A DNA stretch of 64,000 nt from Ignavibacteria bacterium. GTDB lineage: Bacteria; Bacteroidota; Ignavibacteria; Kapaibacteriales; Kapaibacteriaceae. Shown here in pieces: positions 28,963 through 36,555 of the stretch. Location: contig JABMNI010000063.1 of NCBI GenBank assembly GCA_013204605.1, positions 23,707 to 87,706 on the forward strand, written 5' to 3'. How positions within the stretch are numbered: the stretch's first letter is position 1; every line of letters begins with the position of its first letter. Both the position numbers and the translations under genes were made by a program. A model generated the notes under the pieces. The model made no database searches. It was given only the letters and a program-made list of their open reading frames with translations, and was not told the DNA's origin.

Positions 28963-29950
28963 AAAGAAACTGTCCAACGTTGTTGAGGCCGTGTCATTCG
29001 AAAGGTTGAGCGACGGCTTAGCAAAAACGCGGACATCGTTGGTGAGTAAGCTGAAGACGGTTTTGTTTGCCGGACGCAAGATTGATGCCACGTTACTTCG
29101 GGAAATCGAAGAGATTTTAATAACGTCGGATATCGGGGTAACCACTTCTGAGAAAATTATTTCGCGTCTTAGGGACCGAGTAAAACGCGACGGCATCGAA
29201 TCTGCCGACCAAGTTATTAATGTGTTGCAAGAAGAGATAGTGGCGCTCATTGGGACGTCGCCATCGGCGCACAACGACTCGATTTTTGCCGTCGACGCAG
29301 AAAACGGTCCCCACGTGATCATGGTAATCGGCGTTAACGGCGTAGGAAAAACTACCACCATTGGTAAGCTTGCCCACAACTATAAAAAATCAGGCAAAAG
29401 TGTTGTAATTGGCGCAGCCGACACGTTTCGAGCTGCCGCAAACGAGCAACTAGAAGTTTGGGCCAAACGTGCTGATGTAGGAATAATTCAACAAAAGCAG
29501 GGGGCTGACCCAGCCGCCGTAGCGTATGACACGTTAAAGAGTGCCGTTGCTAAAAAAACTGACGTAGTGATAATAGATACCGCCGGCCGACTGCATAACA
29601 AACAGGGTTTGATGCAGGAACTCGAGAAAATTGGTCGCGTGATGAAAAAAATCAAGCCGGAGGCACCGAACGACATCTACCTGGTGCTCGATGCTACAAC
29701 GGGACAAAATGCACTTCAGCAGGCAAAAGAATTCACGAAGGTTGCCCCAATTACGGGTTTGGTGTTAACCAAGTTAGACGGAACGGCCAAGGGCGGATCT
29801 GTGATTGCCATCGTGGATTCGTTAAACATGCCGGTACGGTATGTTGGCGTTGGTGAGCAAATAGATGACTTGCAGGTTTTCGATCCGGAGGCATTTGTTG
29901 CAGCAATGTTTGAAGAGCGAGTTACCGTAAGTGAAGAAGAAACGAAGTAA
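28940..29950 (+). CDS. ftsY: Signal recognition particle receptor FtsY
   Basis: 336 aa. An NG-type SRP GTPase docking ribosome-nascent chains to the inner membrane. The four-helix N domain is about residues 35-110; the G domain has GVNGVGKTTTIGKLA (131-145), the DTFRAAANEQLE box, DTAGRLHNKQGLMQEL and TKLDGTAKGG. There is only a short positively charged N-terminus (MGLFDKLKKKLSN) and no long acidic A domain, as common outside enterobacteria. It starts inside pgsA (23-base overlap) and its end overlaps the next small membrane gene by 20 bases. Confidence 0.96.
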   Translation: MGLFDKLKKKLSNVVEAVSFERLSDGLAKTRTSLVSKLKTVLFAGRKIDATLLREIEEILITSDIGVTTSEKIISRLRDRVKRDGIESADQVINVLQEEIVALIGTSPSAHNDSIFAVDAENGPHVIMVIGVNGVGKTTTIGKLAHNYKKSGKSVVIGAADTFRAAANEQLEVWAKRADVGIIQQKQGADPAAVAYDTLKSAVAKKTDVVIIDTAGRLHNKQGLMQELEKIGRVMKKIKPEAPNDIYLVLDATTGQNALQQAKEFTKVAPITGLVLTKLDGTAKGGSVIAIVDSLNMPVRYVGVGEQIDDLQVFDPEAFVAAMFEERVTVSEEETK

Positions 29951-30455
29951 ACTCCGAATAGTACTCAGATGGAAGTTCATCGTACTATCATTGATAAGTG
30001 CGGTTTTTCTTTTTTACATTATCCGTGCCTTTGTGCTAGAGGCTGAACTGTCTGTAGGTTTTCAGTATCTCCCCGGGTTTTCAATTTCTAGTCAGGTAAT
30101 TCGCAAAGAAACCTACCAGCCCCCTCCAAACCTTACACTCAATTCGCGACAAATACACACGTTTCTTCGAATTTCGGAGGGGTTAGATTCATTGCACCGT
30201 GATGCTGCCTCTGGTGCCTCCGTGCGTAAGGAAATCGTAAACGTGCTAAACTGGCACGCAATGTCGCTCAGCGAATACCGCTGGATTCGCGCAACCATTG
30301 TTAATCTGCTTGAAATCAGGAAAAGGAGATTGCGCTCGTACTCAACTGCAGATTCATTGAATTTGGCCGGAATAGCGCAGGTTGAGGACCGACTAATGAA
30401 TTGCTACGCAATGCTCGAAACTCGATATGATAATGAGGCGCTAGAGGAGAAATGA
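29931..30455 (+). CDS. Unrecognised single-span membrane protein
   Basis: 174 aa, not recognised. It starts with GTG inside the end of ftsY. A very basic N-terminus (KKKRSKLRIVLRWK) precedes one membrane helix (about 15-33), giving a predicted outside-facing C-terminal domain. That domain is mostly alpha-helical, with LNSRQIHTFLRISEGLDSLHRDA and LSEYRWIRATIVNLLEIRKRRLRSY segments, and may form a coiled coil or helical bundle. The gene is locked between ftsY and the TMEM220-like gene by a 20-base and a 4-base overlap, so it must be co-expressed. A role in membrane protein biogenesis is only suggested by position. Confidence 0.7.
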   Translation: MKKKRSKLRIVLRWKFIVLSLISAVFLFYIIRAFVLEAELSVGFQYLPGFSISSQVIRKETYQPPPNLTLNSRQIHTFLRISEGLDSLHRDAASGASVRKEIVNVLNWHAMSLSEYRWIRATIVNLLEIRKRRLRSYSTADSLNLAGIAQVEDRLMNCYAMLETRYDNEALEEK

Positions 30456-30769
30456 AGATCGCCCTTTTTATTGCGATTGTATTGTTTTTGTTTTTCGCGT
30501 CGCTGCAGTTTAACGATCCCGATCCAATTCAATGGGTATTGGCATACGGGTCCTGCGCCGTGCTCTCGGCACTTGCGTTGTATACGAAACGCATTGCGAT
30601 GCAGGCAATGGTAATGTCGTTACTATATTTTGTGTGGACTATTTGGCTGCTGCTCCAAACCACGGGCGTTTGGTGGGATGGCGAGGTTGAGCGCGAATCT
30701 GGTGGACTGGCCATTTGTGCAGTTTGGTGCGCCATAATTTTTGCTCACCAAAAATATTTTTCAAAATAG
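30452..30769 (+). CDS. TMEM220-family membrane protein
   Basis: 105 aa with four hydrophobic helices. The family-typical FASLQFNDPDPIQWVLAYGSCAVLSAL sequence follows the first helix, as in TMEM220 proteins of bacteria and vertebrates, whose function is not known. It overlaps the preceding gene by ATGA (30452-30455) and closes the tightly packed plus-strand run that starts at 25241. The next gene begins 58 bases later and encodes a secreted protein, so a transcription boundary may fall there, although no terminator hairpin was recognised. Confidence 0.8.
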   Translation: MKIALFIAIVLFLFFASLQFNDPDPIQWVLAYGSCAVLSALALYTKRIAMQAMVMSLLYFVWTIWLLLQTTGVWWDGEVERESGGLAICAVWCAIIFAHQKYFSK

Positions 30770-30827
30770 TGTCACACTTTTCGCATTGCACATCACGTAG
30801 GCTTTATACCCCTAACTGTGATGTTAC

Positions 30828-31562
30828 ATGCGAATACTCTACTTTCTCCTCCCTCTACTTCTGCTGCCAGGCTTCCTGTTGTGTCAAGTACCAACACAGA
30901 CCAGCATGCAAATATTCCTGTCCGAAAATTCTGTTCCACTGCAAGGTACTCGCCAGCTCACTGTTCGCTGGTACTCAACTGCGGTAGGGGGCTTTCCAGA
31001 AAACACAGAGGTTTTACAAGCACAATTCACCGATGGCTACGCATCTATTGTGTTGGGTACAACCGACCCTGTTTCCGATACCATGTTGATGCGTGGGACG
31101 GTATGGGTAGGGCTGCAGTTAGATTCTGATCCGGAGTACTCGCCACGGACCATGGTGCTCAGTACACCCTTCGCGCGAATTGCACAACGCGCAATCGAGG
31201 CACAGTCACTCAGCAAGGAAGTAACCGGCGTTGTTACCAGTGTAAATGAAATTGCGGGCAACGTAATTCTTGTTGGAGGCGTCGGAATTGCGGTTGCGCG
31301 AAGAGGACCCATCATAACAATTTCATCAACAGACCTTGTTGAAACAGGTGAGGTGTTTGGTACAGACACTGATTTCGAATTTGTAATAATTCCAAAAACA
31401 AAAATTTCTTCCTCATCATGTGTCACAGTTAATGTGTCATCGGCCACTACATCAATATCAGCAACAATCGTAAACATAGATCCCATTAATAATGTAGTTC
31501 GAATACGAACTGCCGCTCCACTTTTGCGCGATGAATCCGTGCGGTGGTCTGTCCACAGATAA
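30828..31562 (+). CDS. Secreted protein with tail-fibre-like C-terminal region
   Basis: 244 aa with a signal peptide (LYFLLPLLLLPGFLLCQ). The first half (about 20-120) is a beta domain with SVPLQGTRQLTVRWYSTAVGG and PFARIAQRAIEA. The latter motif resembles sequences that precede tail-fibre or head-domain regions in many Bacteroidota secreted proteins. The second half contains VTSVNEIAGNVILVGGVGIAV, a pattern common in phage tail-fibre-like repeats, and a terminal beta domain ending DESVRWSVHR. That end resembles the end of the next protein (DRICWLLINP). Not recognised as a named family. It begins a set of four consecutive secreted proteins on this strand. Confidence 0.65.
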   Translation: MRILYFLLPLLLLPGFLLCQVPTQTSMQIFLSENSVPLQGTRQLTVRWYSTAVGGFPENTEVLQAQFTDGYASIVLGTTDPVSDTMLMRGTVWVGLQLDSDPEYSPRTMVLSTPFARIAQRAIEAQSLSKEVTGVVTSVNEIAGNVILVGGVGIAVARRGPIITISSTDLVETGEVFGTDTDFEFVIIPKTKISSSSCVTVNVSSATTSISATIVNIDPINNVVRIRTAAPLLRDESVRWSVHR

Positions 31563-31596
31563 TTCTCATTCACATTTTTTTAACTACGGAGGCATT

Positions 31597-32496
31597 ATGC
31601 TATCTCAGTTTCGCGGTGCGCTAGTTGCACTACTTTTTATTGGTTGCGGTCAATTGGTCTACGGCCAGAGTCAGACAACCGGCACCCTCAATCTCAGGAA
31701 TTCACAACCTGAAACGGTTTCACTTTCTATTCCCAATGCAGGCGTAACGGGCTACAAACTCCTGCTACCACCTACTATTGGAGCAAACGGTCAATCCATG
31801 GTGGTTAACAACATCACGGGAACCACTGCCTCGCTCGGATGGATTGATGCAGCTTTTTGGCAACTCAACGGATCAGCAATTACTACCGGAGGTACTGCTG
31901 CAAACCAACAGTACTTGGGTACAAGTAATGCTCAAGATCTCGTGTTGGCCTCAAATGGTTCAGAGGCATTCCGAATAGTTGGAATTGCCGGACCAACACA
32001 AGGCTACATTGGATTTGGAACAACCACTCCGCAGGCACCAATTGATTTTGCAAAGAATGTTTTGCTGTCGAACAATGGTGTACCATCGGAACTGCGATTT
32101 GCCGAGCCTTCAGTAGCTGGAACTAATTACACAGCTTTTCGAGCCAAGGCGCAGGTTGCCGACATTTCGTACACATTGCCGGATGCGTTACCAACCTCCG
32201 ATGACATGGCATTAACTGCAACTACCGGTGGCGTGATGTCGTGGCAAAGTAAGACTCAGGAAATAGGACGTGGGGTATTCATTCCAATCGTTGGTGATCA
32301 CATTCATGTTATTAACACCGGCACATTCGATCTTACCGCCACAAGTGTTCCTATCGTTAGCATGATGAATCCAGCCGGCACTACAATTGGAATCGGTGTT
32401 ACGGCAATCGATGCCGTCGGAAAAACCATCACCGTCGAAACTTCCGTTAACCTTGGTCCAGCAGATCGGATTTGCTGGCTTCTCATCAATCCGTAA
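31597..32496 (+). CDS. Secreted tail-fibre-like protein
   Basis: 299 aa. The start is set at ATG 31597, where GGAGG precedes by four bases and a signal peptide follows (MLSQFRGALVALLFIGCGQLVYGQ). An open frame extends upstream into the previous gene but encodes polar residues. The mature part begins TTGTLNLRNSQPETVSLSIPNAGVTGYKL, then has AFWQLNGSAITTGGTAANQQYLGT and YIGFGTTTPQAPIDFAKN. These repeat patterns are typical of phage tail-fibre-like proteins widespread in Bacteroidota genomes. A compact C-terminal beta domain (about 220-299) closes it. No enzyme motif. It probably forms a trimeric fibre or surface protein, which is inference. Confidence 0.68.
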   Translation: MLSQFRGALVALLFIGCGQLVYGQSQTTGTLNLRNSQPETVSLSIPNAGVTGYKLLLPPTIGANGQSMVVNNITGTTASLGWIDAAFWQLNGSAITTGGTAANQQYLGTSNAQDLVLASNGSEAFRIVGIAGPTQGYIGFGTTTPQAPIDFAKNVLLSNNGVPSELRFAEPSVAGTNYTAFRAKAQVADISYTLPDALPTSDDMALTATTGGVMSWQSKTQEIGRGVFIPIVGDHIHVINTGTFDLTATSVPIVSMMNPAGTTIGIGVTAIDAVGKTITVETSVNLGPADRICWLLINP

Positions 32497-32514
32497 TACC
32501 TATTCTCACCTTTC

Positions 32515-33969
32515 ATGCGCCAGACCATCATAATAATTCTCTTGGTTATTTCCGTGCCCGTCTATTGTCAGACCCTTTCTACGGGTAGGCTGATTATTTC
32601 GGGCACGGGATGGGATGGGGTCAGCGGTGCACTAATCGGTACTGCCGAAACCACTCCGTTAGTCATAGCAAACCTTTCCCCGGTTGGACAACCAATTAGA
32701 CTACTGGGTGGTGACAACGGCGCCACCACAGCACTGGAAATTGGAGCCGCCGCCGATGTCTGGATTCGGGGTCCACTGAGCGTTGGACAATTCACGGGCG
32801 CCGGACTTCAGGAGATAATGCGAATTGGTTCCATCCTTGCAACAAACGGAATTGGACTAGTAGTTGATCTCATTGGGAGTTCAACGTCAACGGGATTGGT
32901 TGTTCGAAGTATTGGTCTATCCGGCTCCGACAATGCAGGAATTATTCTGCAAAGCGTGGCAAATGGTTTTGGAACCGGCATGCGGTTCGGAGGTCCAACG
33001 GGTTCAGGTAGACCGGTATTATCAACAGGAATCGATATCACTGGCGGAGTGGGCGTTCGATATAACGCGCTAAACTCAGGCACGGGCACGGCATACGAAA
33101 TTGGCGGCACCACAGCGCCCCTTAAAGGAATTGAAGTCACCACGGCCGGCGCAGCCAATGCCGGTGTGACAGCTAAAGCAAACTCCAACGGCGTTGGTGT
33201 AATTGGAACGTCACTCTCCGGTTCATACACGGTAATTCCAGCAACAATGCGAACAGGTGTGCACGGTTACGCCGCAACTAATAGCAACATAGGTTCAGAT
33301 ACAATTGTTGGTACACTAGGCACCACCGTACGAGGTGGCAGTGGTGGAACGGCAACTACAAGCATTGGAATTCTTGGCAGAACAACAAGTAGCGGGACGT
33401 CGCACGCCGGAACGGCAATAGGTGTAGTGGGAACTGCCTCGGCGAATTCACCAGGAATTGCAAATGCAATAGGAGGATTTTTCACAACTGAGCCGAGTTC
33501 GCAGTCACTTTCGCTTGTAGCTATAGGGTCGGATAATTTTCTTGGGAGCGCGGTACACCGAATTCCAATTGCACTATCCTCTTCCACGATTACATCAAAT
33601 ACTCTGTCCACCACCTTTCTGTACTCGACAGACATAAGCGGTACTCTCCAGTTGTCGTCACTAACAAATTCGGTTCTCGCCGTAGGCGCGAATGATGACG
33701 TCGTACTCGGTCCGGGAGTAATTATCAAGGTCACCGCGCAGAATCTTGTTTCTCAACTCACGGGCATTGCCAACGGCACTATTGGCAGATTAGTCACCTT
33801 GCTTTGCGTTAACGGAATCATACGCGTAATGCATGAGAACGTTGGATCAATTGCTGCAAACCGAATTAGAATACCCAATGGATTGACAATCGATATTGGA
33901 GCAGAAGGCTCTATTACCCTTTGGTATGATTCCGAAATTAACCGATGGAGAACACTGAATGTGGAATAG
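32515..33969 (+). CDS. Secreted low-complexity fibre-like protein with phage-type C-terminus
   Basis: 484 aa with a signal peptide (MRQTIIIILLVISVPVYCQ). The mature protein is rich in Gly, Thr, Ser and Ile and built of short beta repeats such as GIDITGGVGVRYNALNSGTG and GVGVIGTSLSGS, which suggest a beta-helical or fibrous shape. The C-terminus IRIPNGLTIDIGAEGSITLWYDSEINRWR resembles the end domain of phage tail fibres and glycine-rich surface proteins. It lies 18 bases after the previous secreted gene and overlaps the next by 11 bases, supporting joint expression. No homologous function can be assigned. Confidence 0.68.
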   Translation: MRQTIIIILLVISVPVYCQTLSTGRLIISGTGWDGVSGALIGTAETTPLVIANLSPVGQPIRLLGGDNGATTALEIGAAADVWIRGPLSVGQFTGAGLQEIMRIGSILATNGIGLVVDLIGSSTSTGLVVRSIGLSGSDNAGIILQSVANGFGTGMRFGGPTGSGRPVLSTGIDITGGVGVRYNALNSGTGTAYEIGGTTAPLKGIEVTTAGAANAGVTAKANSNGVGVIGTSLSGSYTVIPATMRTGVHGYAATNSNIGSDTIVGTLGTTVRGGSGGTATTSIGILGRTTSSGTSHAGTAIGVVGTASANSPGIANAIGGFFTTEPSSQSLSLVAIGSDNFLGSAVHRIPIALSSSTITSNTLSTTFLYSTDISGTLQLSSLTNSVLAVGANDDVVLGPGVIIKVTAQNLVSQLTGIANGTIGRLVTLLCVNGIIRVMHENVGSIAANRIRIPNGLTIDIGAEGSITLWYDSEINRWRTLNVE

Positions 33970-36487
33970 TACAACTAGTGCGCAGGGACTTTCGCGTTTG
34001 CCTTCGTGCTTGCCTTCGCGTCGGCTTTTTTGTTGGCTTGGTAGTTGGTGTTGTTTTAAAACAATAGTGTTGATACTGTCATCTTCGTTGACAATGCCAG
34101 CTCAAATACTTACTAGTCTCACCACCGTTCACTATGCCAAAGTGATCGACATAGATACGTGTAGTCAATCCATTTTACTTGAAGCATCTAGCCCCTTTTC
34201 CGACAATGATGTTGTGGCGATAATTCAAATGAAGGGGGCTGAATTTGACACTACCATATCCCAAAGTTTTGGACGTATCATTGGCGCAAACTCGGCAGGA
34301 CGGTTTGAATTTCTTCGAATTCGACTGACAACAGGAAAGTGGTGCAACTACTCGGCACCGTTGCAGTTTGTGTACAAACCACAAATGGAAGTACAGTTGT
34401 GTAGTGTAGTAAGCGGCGTAAACATTGCTGTGGACACTACAATGTACGTTCGTAAATACACGAATGGCGTCGGTGGAATTGTAGTGCTGCGTGCAACGGA
34501 TACATTGTTTTTGCACTCGGATATTCTAGCTGAAGGGTCAGGGTTTAGTGGCGGCAGCGCTAGTATAAGTGGTTTCGACACGAATCGAATTGAGTCTGTT
34601 TTTACAGATCTGGCAGGTGCTTCCGGCTATCACGGTGAAACCGTTGCACAGGTGAAACCGAACGTCAGCACGGGAAGAAACTCAGTGTGTACCGGTGGGG
34701 GCGGTGGAAACGCCCGCAATTCAGGTGGTGGCGGCGGAGCGAATTCTGGTGACGGAGGCAACGGAGGATTTCAAACAAGTGAATACGAGCAGTTGGACAT
34801 CGGCGGACTAGGTGGGAAAAGTTTGGGTAACTCATCATTTGATTTAACCGTTCATCCGGGCGGTGGTGGGGGAGGTGGGCAACAGAACGATTTTCTCGGG
34901 ACTGCGGGTGGCAGTGGCGGCGGAATTGTGATTTTAATCGCAGATTTCATAAAAAGTAAAAGCAATGTTGTAGTCAATGCGAGGGGGCTGAGTGCCTTCG
35001 ATTCAAGAGACGATGGCGCTGGCGGCGGTGGTGCGGGAGGTACCGTAATAATTGATGCCGGTGCAGCCACGGACTTAGTAACGGTTGATGTATCAGGTGG
35101 AAATGGTGGGAATGCCGATGGTACGATTCGATGCTATGGTCCGGGTGGTGGGGGCGGGGGCGGGGTTGTGTGGGCTGACACTTCGACGCTTCAAAATTTG
35201 TACTGTGTTTTAGACGGTGGAATTGGAGGAAGTACTTTTTCACCAGACTCAATTTGTAGTCCGAAGTCCAACTACGGATCCAACAATGGTAATCCCGGTT
35301 CACTGAAATTATTGCCAGAGAACATTACGTACTTCAGCCGAAGAAAAAACGTGATTGTTTATTTGACTCGTGACTCAATTTGCGAAGGCGACTACGACAC
35401 GTTGGTAGTCGAAAACGGAAGTACAATTGTCAATTTTCCTTTCGGAAAACGTATCTCAGAAAATCCTGATACAATTGTGATTGGTCCAGTTTCAGCCACG
35501 ATGAAACTATCAATCCCTATTGTATCAACTAGTGGGTGTTTAATAACAGACAGCGTAACAATCAATATGCAGCCACTGCCAATGCCTGTTCTTACAGTCT
35601 CAGATACCATTGTGGGCTCAGAGTTGGATACTGTTGAATTTGCAACAACAAAAATGTATTCGCGATATGAGTGGAGCAACGGCGATACCAATCCATCTAC
35701 TACAGTCGTTGGGAACAATGCTATTCAAGTACGAGTTTGGTCGGAACAGGGCTGCAGTGGACTGTCGCTGGTTAGTACGGTCAAGGTGAGTAGGATTGCC
35801 GGGACCATACAGCTTGAAATAGGTGACGTATCGGGGGCTCCCGGTGATACAGTTCAAGTGCCCATCTTGATTAGAGTGTTAGACACGCTAACCGTGCAGG
35901 CACAAATCGAGGTCGAAATTTCTACTGATGCCAGTTGTTTGATTCCAATTGACGGCCCACTCAACATTTCAAACCAACGAATTTTGATGCTCAAGAAATT
36001 TACGCTTGATGCTACACCTCCTGATTCATTTGTTTACGTCATACCTATGATGTGTGCCTTGGGGGAGAGCATTAATTCAAAAATTTCAATTAATACAATT
36101 TCTGCGTTACCTCCACCAGTTCAAATTGAACCGAAACGCGATGGCGAACTTACTCTTACCAAGGTATGTTTGGCTGGTGACGCGCCAAGGCTCTTTTCAC
36201 CCTATGCGCGCGTGCTGAGAAAGGGAAGTCCAGAGCCTATTAACATTGATTTTGATCCTCATGTTATTGACTCACTAGACGAACAGTTGAAATGTGCCTC
36301 GCAAAGTGGTGTTGGATTTCACGCTGATGTATCCGCAGTGTCTATCAACGGGAACGAAATTCCCGTTCATCTTGAATGTTCTAAATATGCGATAAAAGTG
36401 AGTCTGCCCATTTGGGTAAGTGGGCTGGTGGCAATAGCTATTAGGAGATGCGGCTTCGTAAAAATGAGCGTTTTCTGGATTGACTGA
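33959..36487 (+). CDS. Secreted glycine-rich protein with cohesin-like domain
   Basis: 842 aa. The frame starts with ATG 33959 inside the previous gene; the signal segment is unusual (Cys/Trp-rich, about 22-47, ending TMPAQ), so a later non-ATG start is possible. After a beta domain (about 50-160) comes a glycine-rich region (about 180-390) with GGGGGANSGDGGNGG, GGGGGGG and GAGGGGAGG runs. Next are Ig/PKD-like segments with CEGDYDTLVVENG and WSNGDTNPSTTVVG (about 450-610). A cohesin-like module follows (IQLEIGDVSGAPGDTVQVPILIRV, about 615-730). The end may be a degenerate sorting domain (VSINGNEIPVHL to the stop). Likely surface matrix or adhesin. It has three copies of the dispersed GGGGCT motif in its first third. 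Confidence 0.72.
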   Translation: MWNSTTSAQGLSRLPSCLPSRRLFCWLGSWCCFKTIVLILSSSLTMPAQILTSLTTVHYAKVIDIDTCSQSILLEASSPFSDNDVVAIIQMKGAEFDTTISQSFGRIIGANSAGRFEFLRIRLTTGKWCNYSAPLQFVYKPQMEVQLCSVVSGVNIAVDTTMYVRKYTNGVGGIVVLRATDTLFLHSDILAEGSGFSGGSASISGFDTNRIESVFTDLAGASGYHGETVAQVKPNVSTGRNSVCTGGGGGNARNSGGGGGANSGDGGNGGFQTSEYEQLDIGGLGGKSLGNSSFDLTVHPGGGGGGGQQNDFLGTAGGSGGGIVILIADFIKSKSNVVVNARGLSAFDSRDDGAGGGGAGGTVIIDAGAATDLVTVDVSGGNGGNADGTIRCYGPGGGGGGGVVWADTSTLQNLYCVLDGGIGGSTFSPDSICSPKSNYGSNNGNPGSLKLLPENITYFSRRKNVIVYLTRDSICEGDYDTLVVENGSTIVNFPFGKRISENPDTIVIGPVSATMKLSIPIVSTSGCLITDSVTINMQPLPMPVLTVSDTIVGSELDTVEFATTKMYSRYEWSNGDTNPSTTVVGNNAIQVRVWSEQGCSGLSLVSTVKVSRIAGTIQLEIGDVSGAPGDTVQVPILIRVLDTLTVQAQIEVEISTDASCLIPIDGPLNISNQRILMLKKFTLDATPPDSFVYVIPMMCALGESINSKISINTISALPPPVQIEPKRDGELTLTKVCLAGDAPRLFSPYARVLRKGSPEPINIDFDPHVIDSLDEQLKCASQSGVGFHADVSAVSINGNEIPVHLECSKYAIKVSLPIWVSGLVAIAIRRCGFVKMSVFWID

Positions 36488-36510
36488 AAAATGTGTTATC
36501 TAAAGTCAGC

Positions 36511-36550
36511 GTTATCTATGTCTTCACTTCGTTATCTATGTCTTCACTAC
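36511..36550. repeat. Tandem duplication of a 20-bp unit
   Basis: Two head-to-tail copies of GTTATCTATGTCTTCACTWC (36511-36530 and 36531-36550) differ at one base. A shorter related GTTATCTA lies at 36495. The repeat fills most of the gap between two convergent genes and is followed by a small inverted repeat (CGTAA then TTACG, about 36551-36565). It may be recent slippage or part of a transcription end; no clear T-run terminator is seen. Confidence 0.85.
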
Positions 36551-36555
36551 GTAAA

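Noticed and set aside
30828..33969. Prophage remnant
   Set aside because: Fibre-like sequences are present, but each protein has a signal peptide and there are no capsid, terminase, portal, lysis or integrase genes nearby.
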